From UBA4738 sp002413305 (GTDB lineage: Bacteria > Actinomycetota > UBA4738), in NCBI GenBank assembly GCA_036847185.1, contig DAIUAM010000007.1, positions 25,418-89,417 of the forward strand: DNA of 64,000 nucleotides. The letters are read 5' to 3'. A program made the position numbers and the translations under genes. Positions 41,801-50,308 of this stretch are shown piece by piece. The notes beneath the pieces are model-generated. The model did no database searches and had not been told where the DNA came from. It saw only the letters and a program-made list of their open reading frames with translations. How positions within the stretch are numbered: the first letter of the stretch is position 1; each line of letters begins with the position of its first letter.

Positions 41801-42820
41801 ATGAGCGACACCAGCGAACCGGTCGAAGCGCCGCCGAAGGGCGCGCCCGACCGGAACCTCGCCATGGAGCTGGTCCGGGTGACCGAGGCCGGGGCCATGG
41901 CGGCCGGCCGATGGATCGGCCGTGGCCAGAAGGAGAGCGCGGACAAGGCCGCCGTCGACGCCATGCGCGTCATGCTCGACACGGTCTCCATGGACGGCGT
42001 CGTGGTGATCGGCGAGGGCGAGAAGGACGAAGCCCCCATGCTCTACAACGGCGAGCGGGTGGGGAACGGGCAGCCGCCGGGCGTCGACGTGGCGGTCGAT
42101 CCCCTGGAGGGGACCCGCCTCACGGCCCTCGGCATGCCGAACGCGATCAGCGTGGTGGCGGTGGCGGAGCGGGGGACGATGTTCTTCCCTGGGGCCGCCG
42201 TCTACATGGACAAGATCGCCGCCGGCCCGGAACTGTGCGACGAGATCGACATCGAAGCACCGCCCGCCGAGAACATCCGTCGGGTGGCCAAGGCGAAGGG
42301 CACCACTCCGGAGGGCGTGTCGGTGGTGGTGCTCGACCGCGACCGCCACCAGGACCTGATCAGGGACCTTCGCGAAGCCGGCGCCCGCGTCTTCCTGATC
42401 ACCGACGGGGACGTGGCGCCGTCCATCGCTGCCGCGCAGGAACGGACCGGCGTGGACCTGTTGATGGGCGTGGGCGGGACGCCGGAGGGCGTGATCTCCG
42501 CCGCCGCCCTGAAGTGCCTGGGAGGGGGGATGCAGGGCAAGCTGTGGCCGCGCAATGACGAAGAGCGCCGGGCCCTGGTGGACACCGGCTACGACCTGGC
42601 CAGGGTGCTCTCCACCGACGACCTGGTGGGCGGGCAGGACGTGTTCGTCGCCGCCACGGGGGTGACGAACGGGGCGCTGCTCAAAGGGGTCCGTTACACG
42701 GCGGCCGGCGCGGTCACCGAGTCGATCGTCATGCGTTCGCGCTCCGGCACGGTCCGCAAGATCGAAGCCCGCCACGCGTTCGAGAAGCTGATGAAGTTCT
42801 CGAGCATCGCCTATCGCTGA
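41801..42820 (+). CDS. glpX: Class II fructose-1,6-bisphosphatase
   Basis: This 339 aa enzyme matches GlpX throughout: MELVRVTEAGAMAAGRWIGR, VVIGEGEKDEAPML (metal-binding Glu/Asp, ~67-80), VDPLEGTRL (~100-108), LITDGDVAPSI (~204) and GVGGTPEGVISAAALKCLGG (~228-247). The enzyme hydrolyses fructose-1,6-bisphosphate in gluconeogenesis; in Actinobacteria it is often the only FBPase. Length is typical (~330-345). It is coupled to the gpsA-like gene, and its last 10 bp overlap the SemiSWEET gene on the other strand. Confidence 0.93.
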   Translation: MSDTSEPVEAPPKGAPDRNLAMELVRVTEAGAMAAGRWIGRGQKESADKAAVDAMRVMLDTVSMDGVVVIGEGEKDEAPMLYNGERVGNGQPPGVDVAVDPLEGTRLTALGMPNAISVVAVAERGTMFFPGAAVYMDKIAAGPELCDEIDIEAPPAENIRRVAKAKGTTPEGVSVVVLDRDRHQDLIRDLREAGARVFLITDGDVAPSIAAAQERTGVDLLMGVGGTPEGVISAAALKCLGGGMQGKLWPRNDEERRALVDTGYDLARVLSTDDLVGGQDVFVAATGVTNGALLKGVRYTAAGAVTESIVMRSRSGTVRKIEARHAFEKLMKFSSIAYR

Positions 42821-43131
42821 GAACCACTGGGGGCCGTCTGCGCCGCCTCCGGCTGCAAGGCCCCGGCATGCCGACGGTATCTCAGCGCCACGACGATGAC
42901 CGCCACGCCCACGACCAGGGCGATCGCGTTCGCCACGATCAGCGCGGGGTTGCGGATGGCGATGCCGTACGACACCCAGAGCGAGAACCCGACGAGCAGC
43001 ACGAACAGGTAGGAGATCGAGACGTCGTGGGACGAACGCCGATGAAGGATGCGGCGGATCTGGAGAACGGGCGAGAGCGCCATGACCACGCCCCACGTGC
43101 CGGCCGCCACCGCCAGGGCCGTCGTCGTCAT
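42811..43131 (-). CDS. SemiSWEET/PQ-loop small transporter
   Basis: This 106 aa protein has three TM helices (~residues 5-22, 40-57, 64-84), the size and topology of bacterial SemiSWEETs, which work as dimers. LSPVLQIRRILHRRSSHDVS is the PQ-loop-type first-helix exit, with Pro-Val-Leu-Gln where SWEETs have PxxQ. SLWVSYGIAIRNPALIVAN contains the TM2 aromatic and the Asn of TM3 used in substrate binding. Uptake or release of a small sugar is likely. The ATG overlaps the upstream mini-HTH gene stop (ATGA), so it is translated with it. The C-terminal ~20 residues are disordered. Confidence 0.8.
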   Translation of the reverse strand: MTTTALAVAAGTWGVVMALSPVLQIRRILHRRSSHDVSISYLFVLLVGFSLWVSYGIAIRNPALIVANAIALVVGVAVIVVALRYRRHAGALQPEAAQTAPSGSQR

Positions 43132-43358
43132 GCGGCACCCCCCACTTCGGACAATAGGTACACACCCTTCGACACCTTCGTCACCGTGCCGTCCTTCGCC
43201 GCCTGGGCCAGCGACGCCAGCAGGTTCTTCCGGATGTCGCGCTGCATGAACGGATCCAGGTAGCCGCGCTTCAGGGCCAGGTCCTGGATGACGGTCCAGT
43301 GCAGGGGGTTCGGGGCCTCCTCGCGCAGGACGGCCAGGGCCGCTTCCAAGAAATCCAC
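43128..43358 (-). CDS. Mini winged-helix protein (HARE-HTH-like)
   Basis: This 76 aa protein consists almost entirely of one domain: DFLEAALAVLREE, then PLHWTVIQDLALKRGYLDP, a helix with QRDIRKNLLASLAQA, and a beta-wing TVTKVSKGVYLLSEV. The pattern resembles the HARE-HTH (HB1/ASXL/restriction endonuclease HTH) winged helix, usually found fused to nucleases or RNA polymerase subunits and here standing alone. The GTG start overlaps the LLM oxidoreductase stop (TAGTG), and the stop overlaps the SemiSWEET ATG. A much longer in-frame ORF runs upstream but is only a shadow of the LLM gene. A DNA-binding role is inferred. Confidence 0.6.
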   Translation of the reverse strand: MDFLEAALAVLREEAPNPLHWTVIQDLALKRGYLDPFMQRDIRKNLLASLAQAAKDGTVTKVSKGVYLLSEVGGAA

Positions 43359-44365
43359 TACAGCGAACGCGCCCGGGGGATCAATTGCTCGGCGATCAAT
43401 TCGACCATCGACCAGTCGCAGACGCCGAACGGCAGGGAGGCGGCCGAGAGGATGCACTCCTCCACCCCGATCTCGGCGAAGCTTGCCAGCTGCTCGAGGC
43501 AACCGTCGACCGTGCCGGTCAGGGTGCCCTTCGCCCAGGCCTCCAGCGACTCCCCGTCCAAGGCTCCGCCCGGGGTCCAGCGCTGGAGGGCATCGAAGCG
43601 GCGGGCGACGTCGCGTTCGTCCTCCCCGACCAGCGCGTACAGGCCCACGGTCAAGCGCGCCGTGGACGGATCCCGCCCGACCTCCTCGCAGATCTCGCGG
43701 AGGCGGCGGGCCCGGGCGCCGAAGTCCTCGGCCGTCCACCGCCACACCGAGTTCCAGCCGGTCGCGTTCCGGGCGACCAGCCGGAGCAGCCGGTCGCCGC
43801 CCTTGCCGCCCACCCAGACCGGCGGGCCCCCCGGCTGTTTCGGCGCCGGATGGTTGAAGGCGTGGCGCAGCGTGAAGTGCCGGCCATGGTAGTCGACCGG
43901 ACCGCCCCCGAAGAGAGCCGAGACGATCTCCACGGTCTCCTCCAACACCGAGAACCGCTCTCCAGTCGCCTCGAACGGGTAGCCGAAGGCTTCGAACTCC
44001 CCCTGGTACCAGCCGGCCCCGATCCCCAACTCGAACCGGCCGTCGCTGGCCAGGTCGATCGTGGTGGCCTCCTTCGCGACGTGCGCGGGGTGGCGGAACG
44101 GCGCGCAGGCCACGAGGGTCCCCAGGCGGATCGTCGCCGTCGTGGCGGCCAGGCCGGCCAGTGCGGTGAACATCTCGGGCGTGCCGACCGGGCCGGGAGG
44201 ACCACCGTACCGCGAGACGTCCAGGTAGAAGTGGTCGGAGATCCAGGCCGAGTCGAAGCCGAGCGATTCGGCCCGGCGGGCGGCTTCGACCAGCCCGATC
44301 CAGCCGAACGCCTCGGCGCCGGGCGTGGGGAAGTCGTAGTGGGGCAGGGCGAGGCCGATGCGCAT
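43358..44365 (-). CDS. LLM-class (F420-type) flavin-dependent oxidoreductase
   Basis: This 335 aa TIM-barrel protein is of the luciferase-like monooxygenase family: RIGLALPHYDF at the start, AESLGFDSAWISDHFYLD (~33-50), TATIRLGTLVACAPFRHPAH, DLASDGRFELGIGAGWYQGE (~103-122) and PPVWVGGKGGDRLL (~179). The GWYxxEFxAFGxPF signature marks actinobacterial F420-dependent members, which reduce or oxidise diverse substrates. It heads a three-gene overlapping set with the mini-HTH and SemiSWEET genes. The start at ATG 44365 directly precedes the conserved RIGL. The substrate is not predictable. Confidence 0.85.
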   Translation of the reverse strand: MRIGLALPHYDFPTPGAEAFGWIGLVEAARRAESLGFDSAWISDHFYLDVSRYGGPPGPVGTPEMFTALAGLAATTATIRLGTLVACAPFRHPAHVAKEATTIDLASDGRFELGIGAGWYQGEFEAFGYPFEATGERFSVLEETVEIVSALFGGGPVDYHGRHFTLRHAFNHPAPKQPGGPPVWVGGKGGDRLLRLVARNATGWNSVWRWTAEDFGARARRLREICEEVGRDPSTARLTVGLYALVGEDERDVARRFDALQRWTPGGALDGESLEAWAKGTLTGTVDGCLEQLASFAEIGVEECILSAASLPFGVCDWSMVELIAEQLIPRARSL

Positions 44366-44461
44366 GGGCCAGCGATGCTACCAGCGGCCCTCGTGGAGGC
44401 ATTCCGTTTGCTCGCCCTCCTCTCGGGGAACCTCGGACGGGGATGAGGTGACCACCTGACG

Positions 44462-44958
44462 ATGGCCATGACGACGAATGGGACGACCAACCTGGACACC
44501 GTTCCGATGCTGCGTCGCACCGGCCTGAAGAACTTCCTGACCGAGGGGCAGCTGAAGTGGAGCGCTTCTGCCGGCCCTCGGCCCGCAAGGCCGGGACCAC
44601 CCTGTTCCGGCAGGACGAATCGGCCGACGCCGTGTACTTCGTCGTCGAGGGCTTGGTCGAGCTTCGGGCCCGCCCTCGGGCCGCCGGATCTACCGCACGG
44701 TGGAGGTGGTCAGATCGTCCTGCACGTTCGGTGACGAAGCGCTGTTCGCCTACGAGAAGTACCTGGTCAGCGCCCGGGTACTCGAGTCGACCCGGCTGTG
44801 CTCGATGAGCCGTTCGGCCTTCGAGCGGCTCACCGACAACCGCCCAGCTGGCCGGCGTGCTGCACCTCTCCCGCGAGACCGTCAGCCGGATGCTGTCGCA
44901 GATGGCCGGCGAGGGATGGATCGAACTCGGCCGAGGCGTCATCCGCGTCCAGCTCTAA
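44462..44958 (+). pseudogene. Crp/Fnr-family regulator, multiply disrupted
   Basis: Pieces of one cAMP-receptor-type regulator lie in three frames in correct order. Frame from ATG 44462: LRRTGLKNFLTEGQLK. Frame from 44557: VERFCRPSARKAGTTLFRQ and then AVYFVVEGLVELRARP (cyclic-nucleotide-binding fold). Frame from ~44679: GRRIYRTVEVV, FGDEALFAYEKYLVSARVLE and SRSAFERLTDN. Final frame from 44845: QLAGVLHLSRETVSRMLSQM and GEGWIELGRGVIRVQL, to TAA 44956-44958. Two shifts look like loss of one G in G-rich runs (near 44557 and 44677). At ~44841-44846 the coding jumps straight from the sensor domain into the HTH, so ~50-60 residues (dimer helix and HTH start) are missing. No intact product can form. 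Two sequencing errors could fake the shifts but not the deletion. Confidence 0.85.
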
Positions 44959-45010
44959 AGCGACCGGTAGGCTTGCCGAGCGCCGTCAACCCAAGAGGAG
45001 GTCCGGTTCG

Positions 45011-46036
45011 ATGCTGCCGTGGTCGGTCGAGATGCGAGGCCGGTTCGATGAGGTCACGTTCCAGAGCGAGGTGCTGAAAGGGAACCTGCTCGGCGACCCA
45101 TGGGAGCGGCCGCTGTGGGTCTATCTCCCGCCCGGCTACGAGGACGAACCGGACCGGCGATACCCCAGCATCTACGTGATCCAGGGCATGACCGGACAGC
45201 TCGACATGTGGCGGAACCGATCGGCCTTCCGGCGCAACTTTCCGGAGCTGGCCGACGAGCTGTTCGCCTCCGGCGGCGCGCCGCCCTGCATCCTGGTATG
45301 GGTCGACTGCTGGACCAGCTACGGCGGCTCGCAGTTCCTCGATTCGCCCGGCACCGGCCAGTACCACACCTACCTCTGCGACGAGGTCGTCCCGTGGATC
45401 GACTCGCGGTACCGGACCCTGGCCGACCGCGGCCATCGCGGGATCACCGGGAAGTCCAGCGGCGGGTACGGCGCGATGGTCACGCCGATGCTCCGCCCCG
45501 ACGTGTTCGGCGGGCTGGCCACGCACTCGGGCGACGCGCTGTTCGAGGTGTGTTACCAGCCCGAGTTCCGGGAGTGCGCCCGCGTCCTCCGCGACGACTA
45601 CGAGGGCTCGTTCCAGCGGTTCTGGGAGGACTTCCGGTCACGGCCGCCGATGTCGAAGAAGGGCGACGGCGAGCTGGTCAACGAGTACGCCATGGCGGCC
45701 TGTTATTCGGCGGACCCGGACGGGACCATCCAGCTGCCGTTCGACATCTCGACCGGAAAGGTGATCCCGGGGGTGTGGGAGCGGTGGCTGGCCTGGGACC
45801 CGGTTCGGATGGTGGCCGGGCACGCGGACGCGCTGCGGTCGATGCGGGCCATCTACGTCGACTGCGGGAAGCGGGACGAGTACTTCCTGGACCTCGGAGC
45901 CGAGGCGTTCCGCCGCGAACTCGAGAAGATCGGGGTCACGGACGTGTTCTTCGAGCTGTTCGACGCCGGGCACGGGTCGATCGAGTACCGCTACCCGCTC
46001 GCAGTGAAGTACCTGGCCGAACGGCTGTCGCCGTGA
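45011..46036 (+). CDS. Esterase D/S-formylglutathione-hydrolase-like alpha/beta hydrolase
   Basis: This 341 aa hydrolase has a family start WVYLPPGYEDEPDRRYPSIY (~36-55) and the oxyanion/aromatic region VIQGMTGQLDMW. The nucleophile Ser is in ITGKSSGGYGAM (~145-156), the Asp in VDCGKRDEYF (~285) and the His in DAGHGSIEYRYP (~317). The architecture matches the putative esterase family (PF00756), which includes mycolyl-transferase-like and enterochelin-esterase-like proteins. There is no signal peptide, so it acts in the cytoplasm. ATG 45011 follows AGGAGG. The frame is open upstream into the Crp pseudogene, which is not coding there. Convergent with the RskA-like gene 24 bp downstream. Confidence 0.82.
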   Translation: MLPWSVEMRGRFDEVTFQSEVLKGNLLGDPWERPLWVYLPPGYEDEPDRRYPSIYVIQGMTGQLDMWRNRSAFRRNFPELADELFASGGAPPCILVWVDCWTSYGGSQFLDSPGTGQYHTYLCDEVVPWIDSRYRTLADRGHRGITGKSSGGYGAMVTPMLRPDVFGGLATHSGDALFEVCYQPEFRECARVLRDDYEGSFQRFWEDFRSRPPMSKKGDGELVNEYAMAACYSADPDGTIQLPFDISTGKVIPGVWERWLAWDPVRMVAGHADALRSMRAIYVDCGKRDEYFLDLGAEAFRRELEKIGVTDVFFELFDAGHGSIEYRYPLAVKYLAERLSP

Positions 46037-46060
46037 GGGACCGAGCGCGGACCGAGGCCC

Positions 46061-46855
46061 TCAGTGCCGGGAGAACGGCTGCACGATCCCGGTCATGACC
46101 GGCGAGCCGGTCACGTCCACCAGCTGGACGGCCTGCACCTTGTCGAGCTTGAGAGGCGTGTACTCGTACAGGGCCAGGTCCCCGTTCTTCGTCTCGGCGA
46201 GCGAGCCGGCCGGCACGAACCGCCCGCCGTGCAGCTGCAGCCGAACCGTGACCGGTCCCCGGTAGCCGGGGAGAAGGATGACGTCGACACCCAGGAAGTC
46301 CTGGGTGTTGGGCGCGTCGGTGGTGATCAACACCGCAGAGCCGGACCCGTTGCCCGGGGCGACCGAGTTCAGCTGCGCGAGGAAGGGATGGCCGTTCAGG
46401 TCGAGCTGGCGCACCAGCGAGACCAGGCGGGAGTTGAAGACCTGGACGGCATTCACCCGGTTGGCGGCGTCCTGCTCGGCGCGCCGGGCATCGTAGCGGA
46501 CCGAGACCGCCCAGCCGACCGAGAGCACCGCGATCAGCGCCGCGGCGAGGGTCGTGAATGCCAGACGGCGGATCCGGCGGTGGTGGAGGGCGTGCCGGGT
46601 CGCCGACTGCACGCCTTCCTTCGTCCCAGGCCTCGGCCCGATCAGGTGCTCCACCACGCGCTCCTGCAGGGCGGCCGGCGGTGCGGCGGGAGCCAGTCCC
46701 AGGCCGAACGCCGCCGAGCCCTCCCGCAACTCTTCGGCCTCCTTCCGGCAGCCCGCGCACCAGTCGAGGTGTCGCTCCACCGCGGCGGCCTCCTCCTGGG
46801 AGAGGACGCCGAGCGTGAACTCGGCGAGGCGGTCGCGGACCTCGATGCAGTTCAC
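46061..46855 (-). CDS. rskA: RskA-type anti-sigma factor
   Basis: This 264 aa membrane anti-sigma has a cytoplasmic ZAS domain with the zinc motif in ERHLDWCAGCRKEAEEL (HxxxCxxC, ~27-43), one TM helix (~100-120, LAALIAVLSVGWAV) and an extracytoplasmic RskA-like domain. The latter contains PNTQDFLGVDVILLPGYRGP and QLVDVTGSPVMTGIVQPFSR. It should hold the overlapping sigma factor at the membrane until regulated proteolysis. The GTG start overlaps the sigma stop (GTGA), so the two are translated in step. In Mycobacterium the SigK/RskA pair responds to redox; the signal here is not readable. Confidence 0.88.
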   Translation of the reverse strand: MNCIEVRDRLAEFTLGVLSQEEAAAVERHLDWCAGCRKEAEELREGSAAFGLGLAPAAPPAALQERVVEHLIGPRPGTKEGVQSATRHALHHRRIRRLAFTTLAAALIAVLSVGWAVSVRYDARRAEQDAANRVNAVQVFNSRLVSLVRQLDLNGHPFLAQLNSVAPGNGSGSAVLITTDAPNTQDFLGVDVILLPGYRGPVTVRLQLHGGRFVPAGSLAETKNGDLALYEYTPLKLDKVQAVQLVDVTGSPVMTGIVQPFSRH

Positions 46856-47451
46856 TCGGCCACCCACTCCTCGACCGGCAGGTCGACGCGGGACTGGTCG
46901 CGCGCGGTCCGAAGCTTGATCAGCGCGGTCCGCAGGCGCGTCTTGACGGTACCCAGCGGGATCCCCTGCGACTCCGCGATCTCCCGGGCGGTCCAGCCGT
47001 AGAAGTACGCCTGGGACAGGAGCTGGCGTTCGGCCACCGAGAGGCAGGCCATGGCCCGGGCGGCCCGGTCCAGGTCCAGGAACACCTCGTCCTGTTCGAC
47101 CGGCACGGGCTCGGGGACCTCCTCGACCAGGACGAGGGCGGGACGGGCGGCGCCGCGTTCGTGCCGCAGCCGGTCCACCGCCATGTTGTGGGCGATGGCC
47201 ATCAGCCAGGTCGACAGCCGCCCGCGGGCGGCGTCGAAGCGAGCCCCCTTGCGCCACGCCGCCATGAAGACGTCCTGGGTGAGCTCTTCGGCCTCCTCGC
47301 TGCTGCCGAGGAGCCGAAGCCCGACCGTATAGACGGAACGCCCGAACCGCGCGTAGAGCGCACGGATGGCGTCCTCTTCTCCCGCGACCAGTTGCCGCAT
47401 CAAGTCCTGCTCCGATTCGGCTGAGAGAGGGCCTTCTCTATCGAAGGTCAC
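46852..47451 (-). CDS. sigK: ECF sigma factor (SigK-like)
   Basis: This 199 aa sigma factor has region 2 in RALYARFGRSVYTVGLRLL (~28-46), EEAEELTQDVFMAAWRKG and LSTWLMAIAHNMAVDRLRH. Region 4 is in LSVAERQLLSQAYFYGWTAR and the HTH EIAESQGIPLGTVKTRLRTA. AYFYGWTxxEIA is the actinobacterial SigK/SigL wording. GTG 47451 is preceded by TAGGAGGTCGC. The partner RskA-like gene overlaps. The 151-bp region 47452-47602 should hold its promoter, probably self-regulated, but no clear pair of boxes could be assigned. Confidence 0.9.
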   Translation of the reverse strand: MTFDREGPLSAESEQDLMRQLVAGEEDAIRALYARFGRSVYTVGLRLLGSSEEAEELTQDVFMAAWRKGARFDAARGRLSTWLMAIAHNMAVDRLRHERGAARPALVLVEEVPEPVPVEQDEVFLDLDRAARAMACLSVAERQLLSQAYFYGWTAREIAESQGIPLGTVKTRLRTALIKLRTARDQSRVDLPVEEWVAE

Positions 47452-47602
47452 GCGACCTCCTACCTGGTATACGGCGTGCCCGCGGCTGCGAGTTTTGCGG
47501 TGCCAACGCGTCCATTATCCGCCACCCTGACAAGCGAGGACGGGAGCGCGCGAGACCTCCGGCCCGGCATCCGAGCGTTGCCCGCGGTGGGATGATGCTG
47601 TC

Positions 47603-49009
47603 GTGGGCAAGCTGCGCGCTTCCGTCCTGATGGTGGGACTGGTCGCCGCGTGGGGCGTGAGCCTGGCCTGGACCAGTTCTGCCGGCGCGGCAACCGGCGG
47701 GTCGACCGTGCTCTCGCTGAAGCTGAACGGGGTGGTGGACCCGTTCATGGCCTCCTACGTTTCGCGCGGTATCGACACCGCGAACCGCGACCGTGACGCC
47801 GCGGTGCTGCTGACCATCGACACGCCCGGCGGGTTGGACTCGTCGATGCGCCACATCGTCCAGTCGATCCTGGGCTCGAAGGTCCCGGTGATCTGCTGGA
47901 CGGGGCCGTCCGGCGCCCGGGCCGCGTCGGCGGGCACGTTCATCATGCTGGCCTGCCCCGTGAACGCGATGGCCCCCGGCACGGAGATCGGCGCCGCGCA
48001 CCCGGTCGGGGTCTCCGGTGCCATCGAGAACGAGAAGGTGACGAACGACGCGGCCGCGTTCATCCAGTCGCTGGCCGTTCGGTGGGGACGCAACGGCCCG
48101 TGGGCGGTCTCGGCAGTCCGGCAGGCAACCAGCGCGAGCGCCGGGGATGCCCTGAAGCTGCACGTGGTCGACCTGGTTGAGCCCAGCACGAGCTCGTTGC
48201 TCTTCACGGTAGGCGTCTGTCACTCGGGCGCGCAGTCGACTCCACCGGACACGGGCTACCTGCGGAGCCATCCTCCCCTTTCGAGCATCTGTCCCGGGAA
48301 CGATGTGGTGCCGTTCCACATGTCCCTCAGCGAATCCCTCTTCCACGGCTTCGCGGACCCGAACGTCGCGTTCCTGCTGGTCAACATCGGGTTCATCGCG
48401 CTCATCATCTGGGTCTTCCATCCCGGCTTCCATGTCTCGCTGGGTGTGGGGATCGTGTGCATGGCCATCGGGCTGGCCATCCTGGAGACGCTCCCCGTCC
48501 GGCTGGTCGGGTTCGTCCTGCTGGGCGTGGCGGCCGTGCTGTTCGTGCTGGACGTGAAGGCGAAGGCCCACGGTGTGCTGACCACCGGCGGGATCGCCGT
48601 GCTGATCCTGGGCGGGCTCCTGTTGTTCAACCCGAGCGTGCCGACCGCGCATGTCTCCGTCCCACTGATCGTCGGGGTGGCGGTGGCCGCGGGCGCGTTC
48701 ACGTTCTTCTCGCTCCGAGCCCTGATGCTCGCCCGGGGGACGCCGGTTCGAACCGGGCTCGAAGCGCTGGAGGCCTCGACCGGGGTCGCGATCGGCGCGC
48801 TCACGCCGACGGGCACGGTTCGCGCGCGCGGCGAGACCTGGACGGCCGAATCGCTGGCCGGTCCCGTCGCCGCAGGTCAGACCGTCAGGATCGTGAAGGT
48901 GAAGGGTGTCAAACTGCTGGTCGAACCGCTCGACCAGGGTCCCGAAACGCCGAAGGCGGACACCGCGGCGAGCGCCGCGGGCCGCGTGAGGGAGGGGGAG
49001 TCAACATGA
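47603..49009 (+). CDS. NfeD-type membrane serine protease (NfeD1b-like)
   Basis: This 468 aa protein has a signal peptide (residues ~1-30, ...SSAGAATGG) and a ClpP/crotonase-fold protease domain. The domain shows VLLTIDTPGGLDSSMRHIV (~73-91), nucleophile Ser in ARAASAGTFIMLA (~108-120) and IGAAHPVG; the catalytic Lys is expected later in the domain. About five TM helices follow (~255-385), and a C-terminal OB-fold NfeD domain (~395-450; IGALTPTGTVRARGETW). In Pyrococcus such proteases cleave the stomatin C-terminus, and a stomatin/slipin gene overlaps here by 4 bp. The GTG start at 47603 has no ribosome site; a leaderless start from GATGAT (47591-47596) is possible. Confidence 0.88.
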   Translation: MGKLRASVLMVGLVAAWGVSLAWTSSAGAATGGSTVLSLKLNGVVDPFMASYVSRGIDTANRDRDAAVLLTIDTPGGLDSSMRHIVQSILGSKVPVICWTGPSGARAASAGTFIMLACPVNAMAPGTEIGAAHPVGVSGAIENEKVTNDAAAFIQSLAVRWGRNGPWAVSAVRQATSASAGDALKLHVVDLVEPSTSSLLFTVGVCHSGAQSTPPDTGYLRSHPPLSSICPGNDVVPFHMSLSESLFHGFADPNVAFLLVNIGFIALIIWVFHPGFHVSLGVGIVCMAIGLAILETLPVRLVGFVLLGVAAVLFVLDVKAKAHGVLTTGGIAVLILGGLLLFNPSVPTAHVSVPLIVGVAVAAGAFTFFSLRALMLARGTPVRTGLEALEASTGVAIGALTPTGTVRARGETWTAESLAGPVAAGQTVRIVKVKGVKLLVEPLDQGPETPKADTAASAAGRVREGEST

Positions 49010-49962
49010 GGTTCGCATTGCTCGGCGACGCGGCGACGGCGGCCATCATCGCCGGCGCCATCGTCGTCATCTTTCTGTTCTTCGCGACCCAATCGATCAA
49101 CATCGTCCGCGAGTACCAGCGGATCGTGCTGTTCCGCCTGGGCCGGTCGGTCGGCACGCGAGGGCCCGGGCTGATCTTCATCATCCCGGTTCTCGATCGG
49201 AAGACGTGGGTCGACCTCCGGGAGAAGTACCTGGAGATCCCCCACCAGACCGCGATCACCCAGGACAACGCCACGATCAGCATCGACTTCATCATCTTCT
49301 ACAAGGTCATCGACGCGGTCATGTCCGTCCTCCAGGTCCAGAACTTCGCCGGGGCGGCGCAGAACATCGCCGCCACCACGCTGCGGTCGGTCGTCGGCGA
49401 CATGACGCTGGACCACGTGTTGTCCGAGCGCGAGGTGATGAACCAGCTCCTGCAGGTGAAGCTCGACGAGGTCACCGAGCGGTGGGGCGTCAAGGTGACC
49501 AACGTCGAGGTCCGGGAGATCATCCCGCCGCCTACGGTCCAGGAGGCCATGACCCGGCAGATGTCGGCGGAGCGGACCCGGCGAGCCGTGGTCACGGAGG
49601 CGGAGGGCACGAAGCAGGCCCAGGTCACGGTGGCCGAGGGCCAGAAGCAAGCCGCGATCCTGCAGGCCGAAGGCGACCGCCAGGCCGCGATCCTTCGTGC
49701 CGAGGGCTTCGCGCTCGCGCTGGACAAGATCTTCCAGACCGCGAAGACGGTCGACGCGAACACGATGAGCCTCCAGTACCTCGACGCGCTGAAGCAGATC
49801 GGTTCGTCGCCGTCGTCCAAGTTCGTGATCCCGATGGAGTTCGCCAACCTGATCTCCGGCGTGGCCGGCCTGACCGGAAAGTCCTTCGGGAACGGATCCC
49901 GGGGAGGCGACGGTTCGAAGGAAGCGGGAGCCGAGTCGAAGGACGAGGCCGCGAAGGGCTGA
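49006..49962 (+). CDS. Slipin (SPFH/band 7 membrane scaffold protein)
   Basis: This 318 aa protein has one TM helix at ~residues 11-28 and an SPFH/PHB domain (~30-190; VREYQRIVLFRLGR, PGLIFIIPVLDR, YLEIPHQTAITQDNATISID). A long Ala/Glu/Gln helix (~185-240) contains AEGTKQAQVTVAEGQKQAA and similar repeats. A Gly/Ser-rich charged tail ends the protein. Slipins form large membrane rings or microdomains and partner with NfeD proteins. The ATG overlaps the protease stop (ATGA) and has GGAGGGGG upstream, so equal production is expected. The order protease-then-slipin is the common prokaryotic arrangement. Confidence 0.92.
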   Translation: MRFALLGDAATAAIIAGAIVVIFLFFATQSINIVREYQRIVLFRLGRSVGTRGPGLIFIIPVLDRKTWVDLREKYLEIPHQTAITQDNATISIDFIIFYKVIDAVMSVLQVQNFAGAAQNIAATTLRSVVGDMTLDHVLSEREVMNQLLQVKLDEVTERWGVKVTNVEVREIIPPPTVQEAMTRQMSAERTRRAVVTEAEGTKQAQVTVAEGQKQAAILQAEGDRQAAILRAEGFALALDKIFQTAKTVDANTMSLQYLDALKQIGSSPSSKFVIPMEFANLISGVAGLTGKSFGNGSRGGDGSKEAGAESKDEAAKG

Positions 49963-49978
49963 CGCGACGGCCCGCCGG

Positions 49979-50308
49979 TCAGTTCCCGTACTGCTTCGTC
50001 TCGGGCCTCTCCAGCAGAAGCGCGTGGGCCATGCGTTCTGCGACCGGCCGATGGCGCACGCCTCGGGGCACGACGAAGACCTCACCCGCTGAGAGTTCCA
50101 CCGGGTCGCTCCCTTCGAGCTCGATGCGGAACTCGCCGTCCCAACACAGGAACAGCTCGTCTTCGTCGTGGGCGTGCCACGGGAAGTCGCCCTCCAGACG
50201 CGCGACCCGGACGATCGCATCGTTGACAGCCACCACGTCCCGCGGCTGCCAGGGGCCGGGAAGCTCCTCGATCAGCCGGGCCAGGGAGACCGGTTCGGCG
50301 GGCGTCAT
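49979..50308 (-). CDS. Single-domain cupin
   Basis: This 109 aa cupin has motif 1 HAHDEDELFLCWDGEFRIE (~46-64) with two His and a Glu as metal ligands, and motif 2 LSAGEVFVVPRGVRHRP (~73-89). The ends are short, so it is a monocupin. Its ATG overlaps the stop of the upstream HTH regulator (ATGA), making a two-gene unit divergent from the Mrp iron-sulfur carrier. It may act as small sensor, isomerase or dioxygenase. The metal site is complete; the ligand is not predictable. Confidence 0.85.
   Translation of the reverse strand: MTPAEPVSLARLIEELPGPWQPRDVVAVNDAIVRVARLEGDFPWHAHDEDELFLCWDGEFRIELEGSDPVELSAGEVFVVPRGVRHRPVAERMAHALLLERPETKQYGN

Noticed and set aside
41723..43165. Minus-strand 480-codon ORF over glpX and SemiSWEET
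   Set aside because: His/Arg/Gly-rich shadow of glpX, which is fully conserved.
43359..44942. N-terminal extension of the mini winged-helix ORF
   Set aside because: The extra ~528 codons are a shifted frame of the LLM oxidoreductase and part of the Crp pseudogene; only the last 76 residues have a plausible fold.
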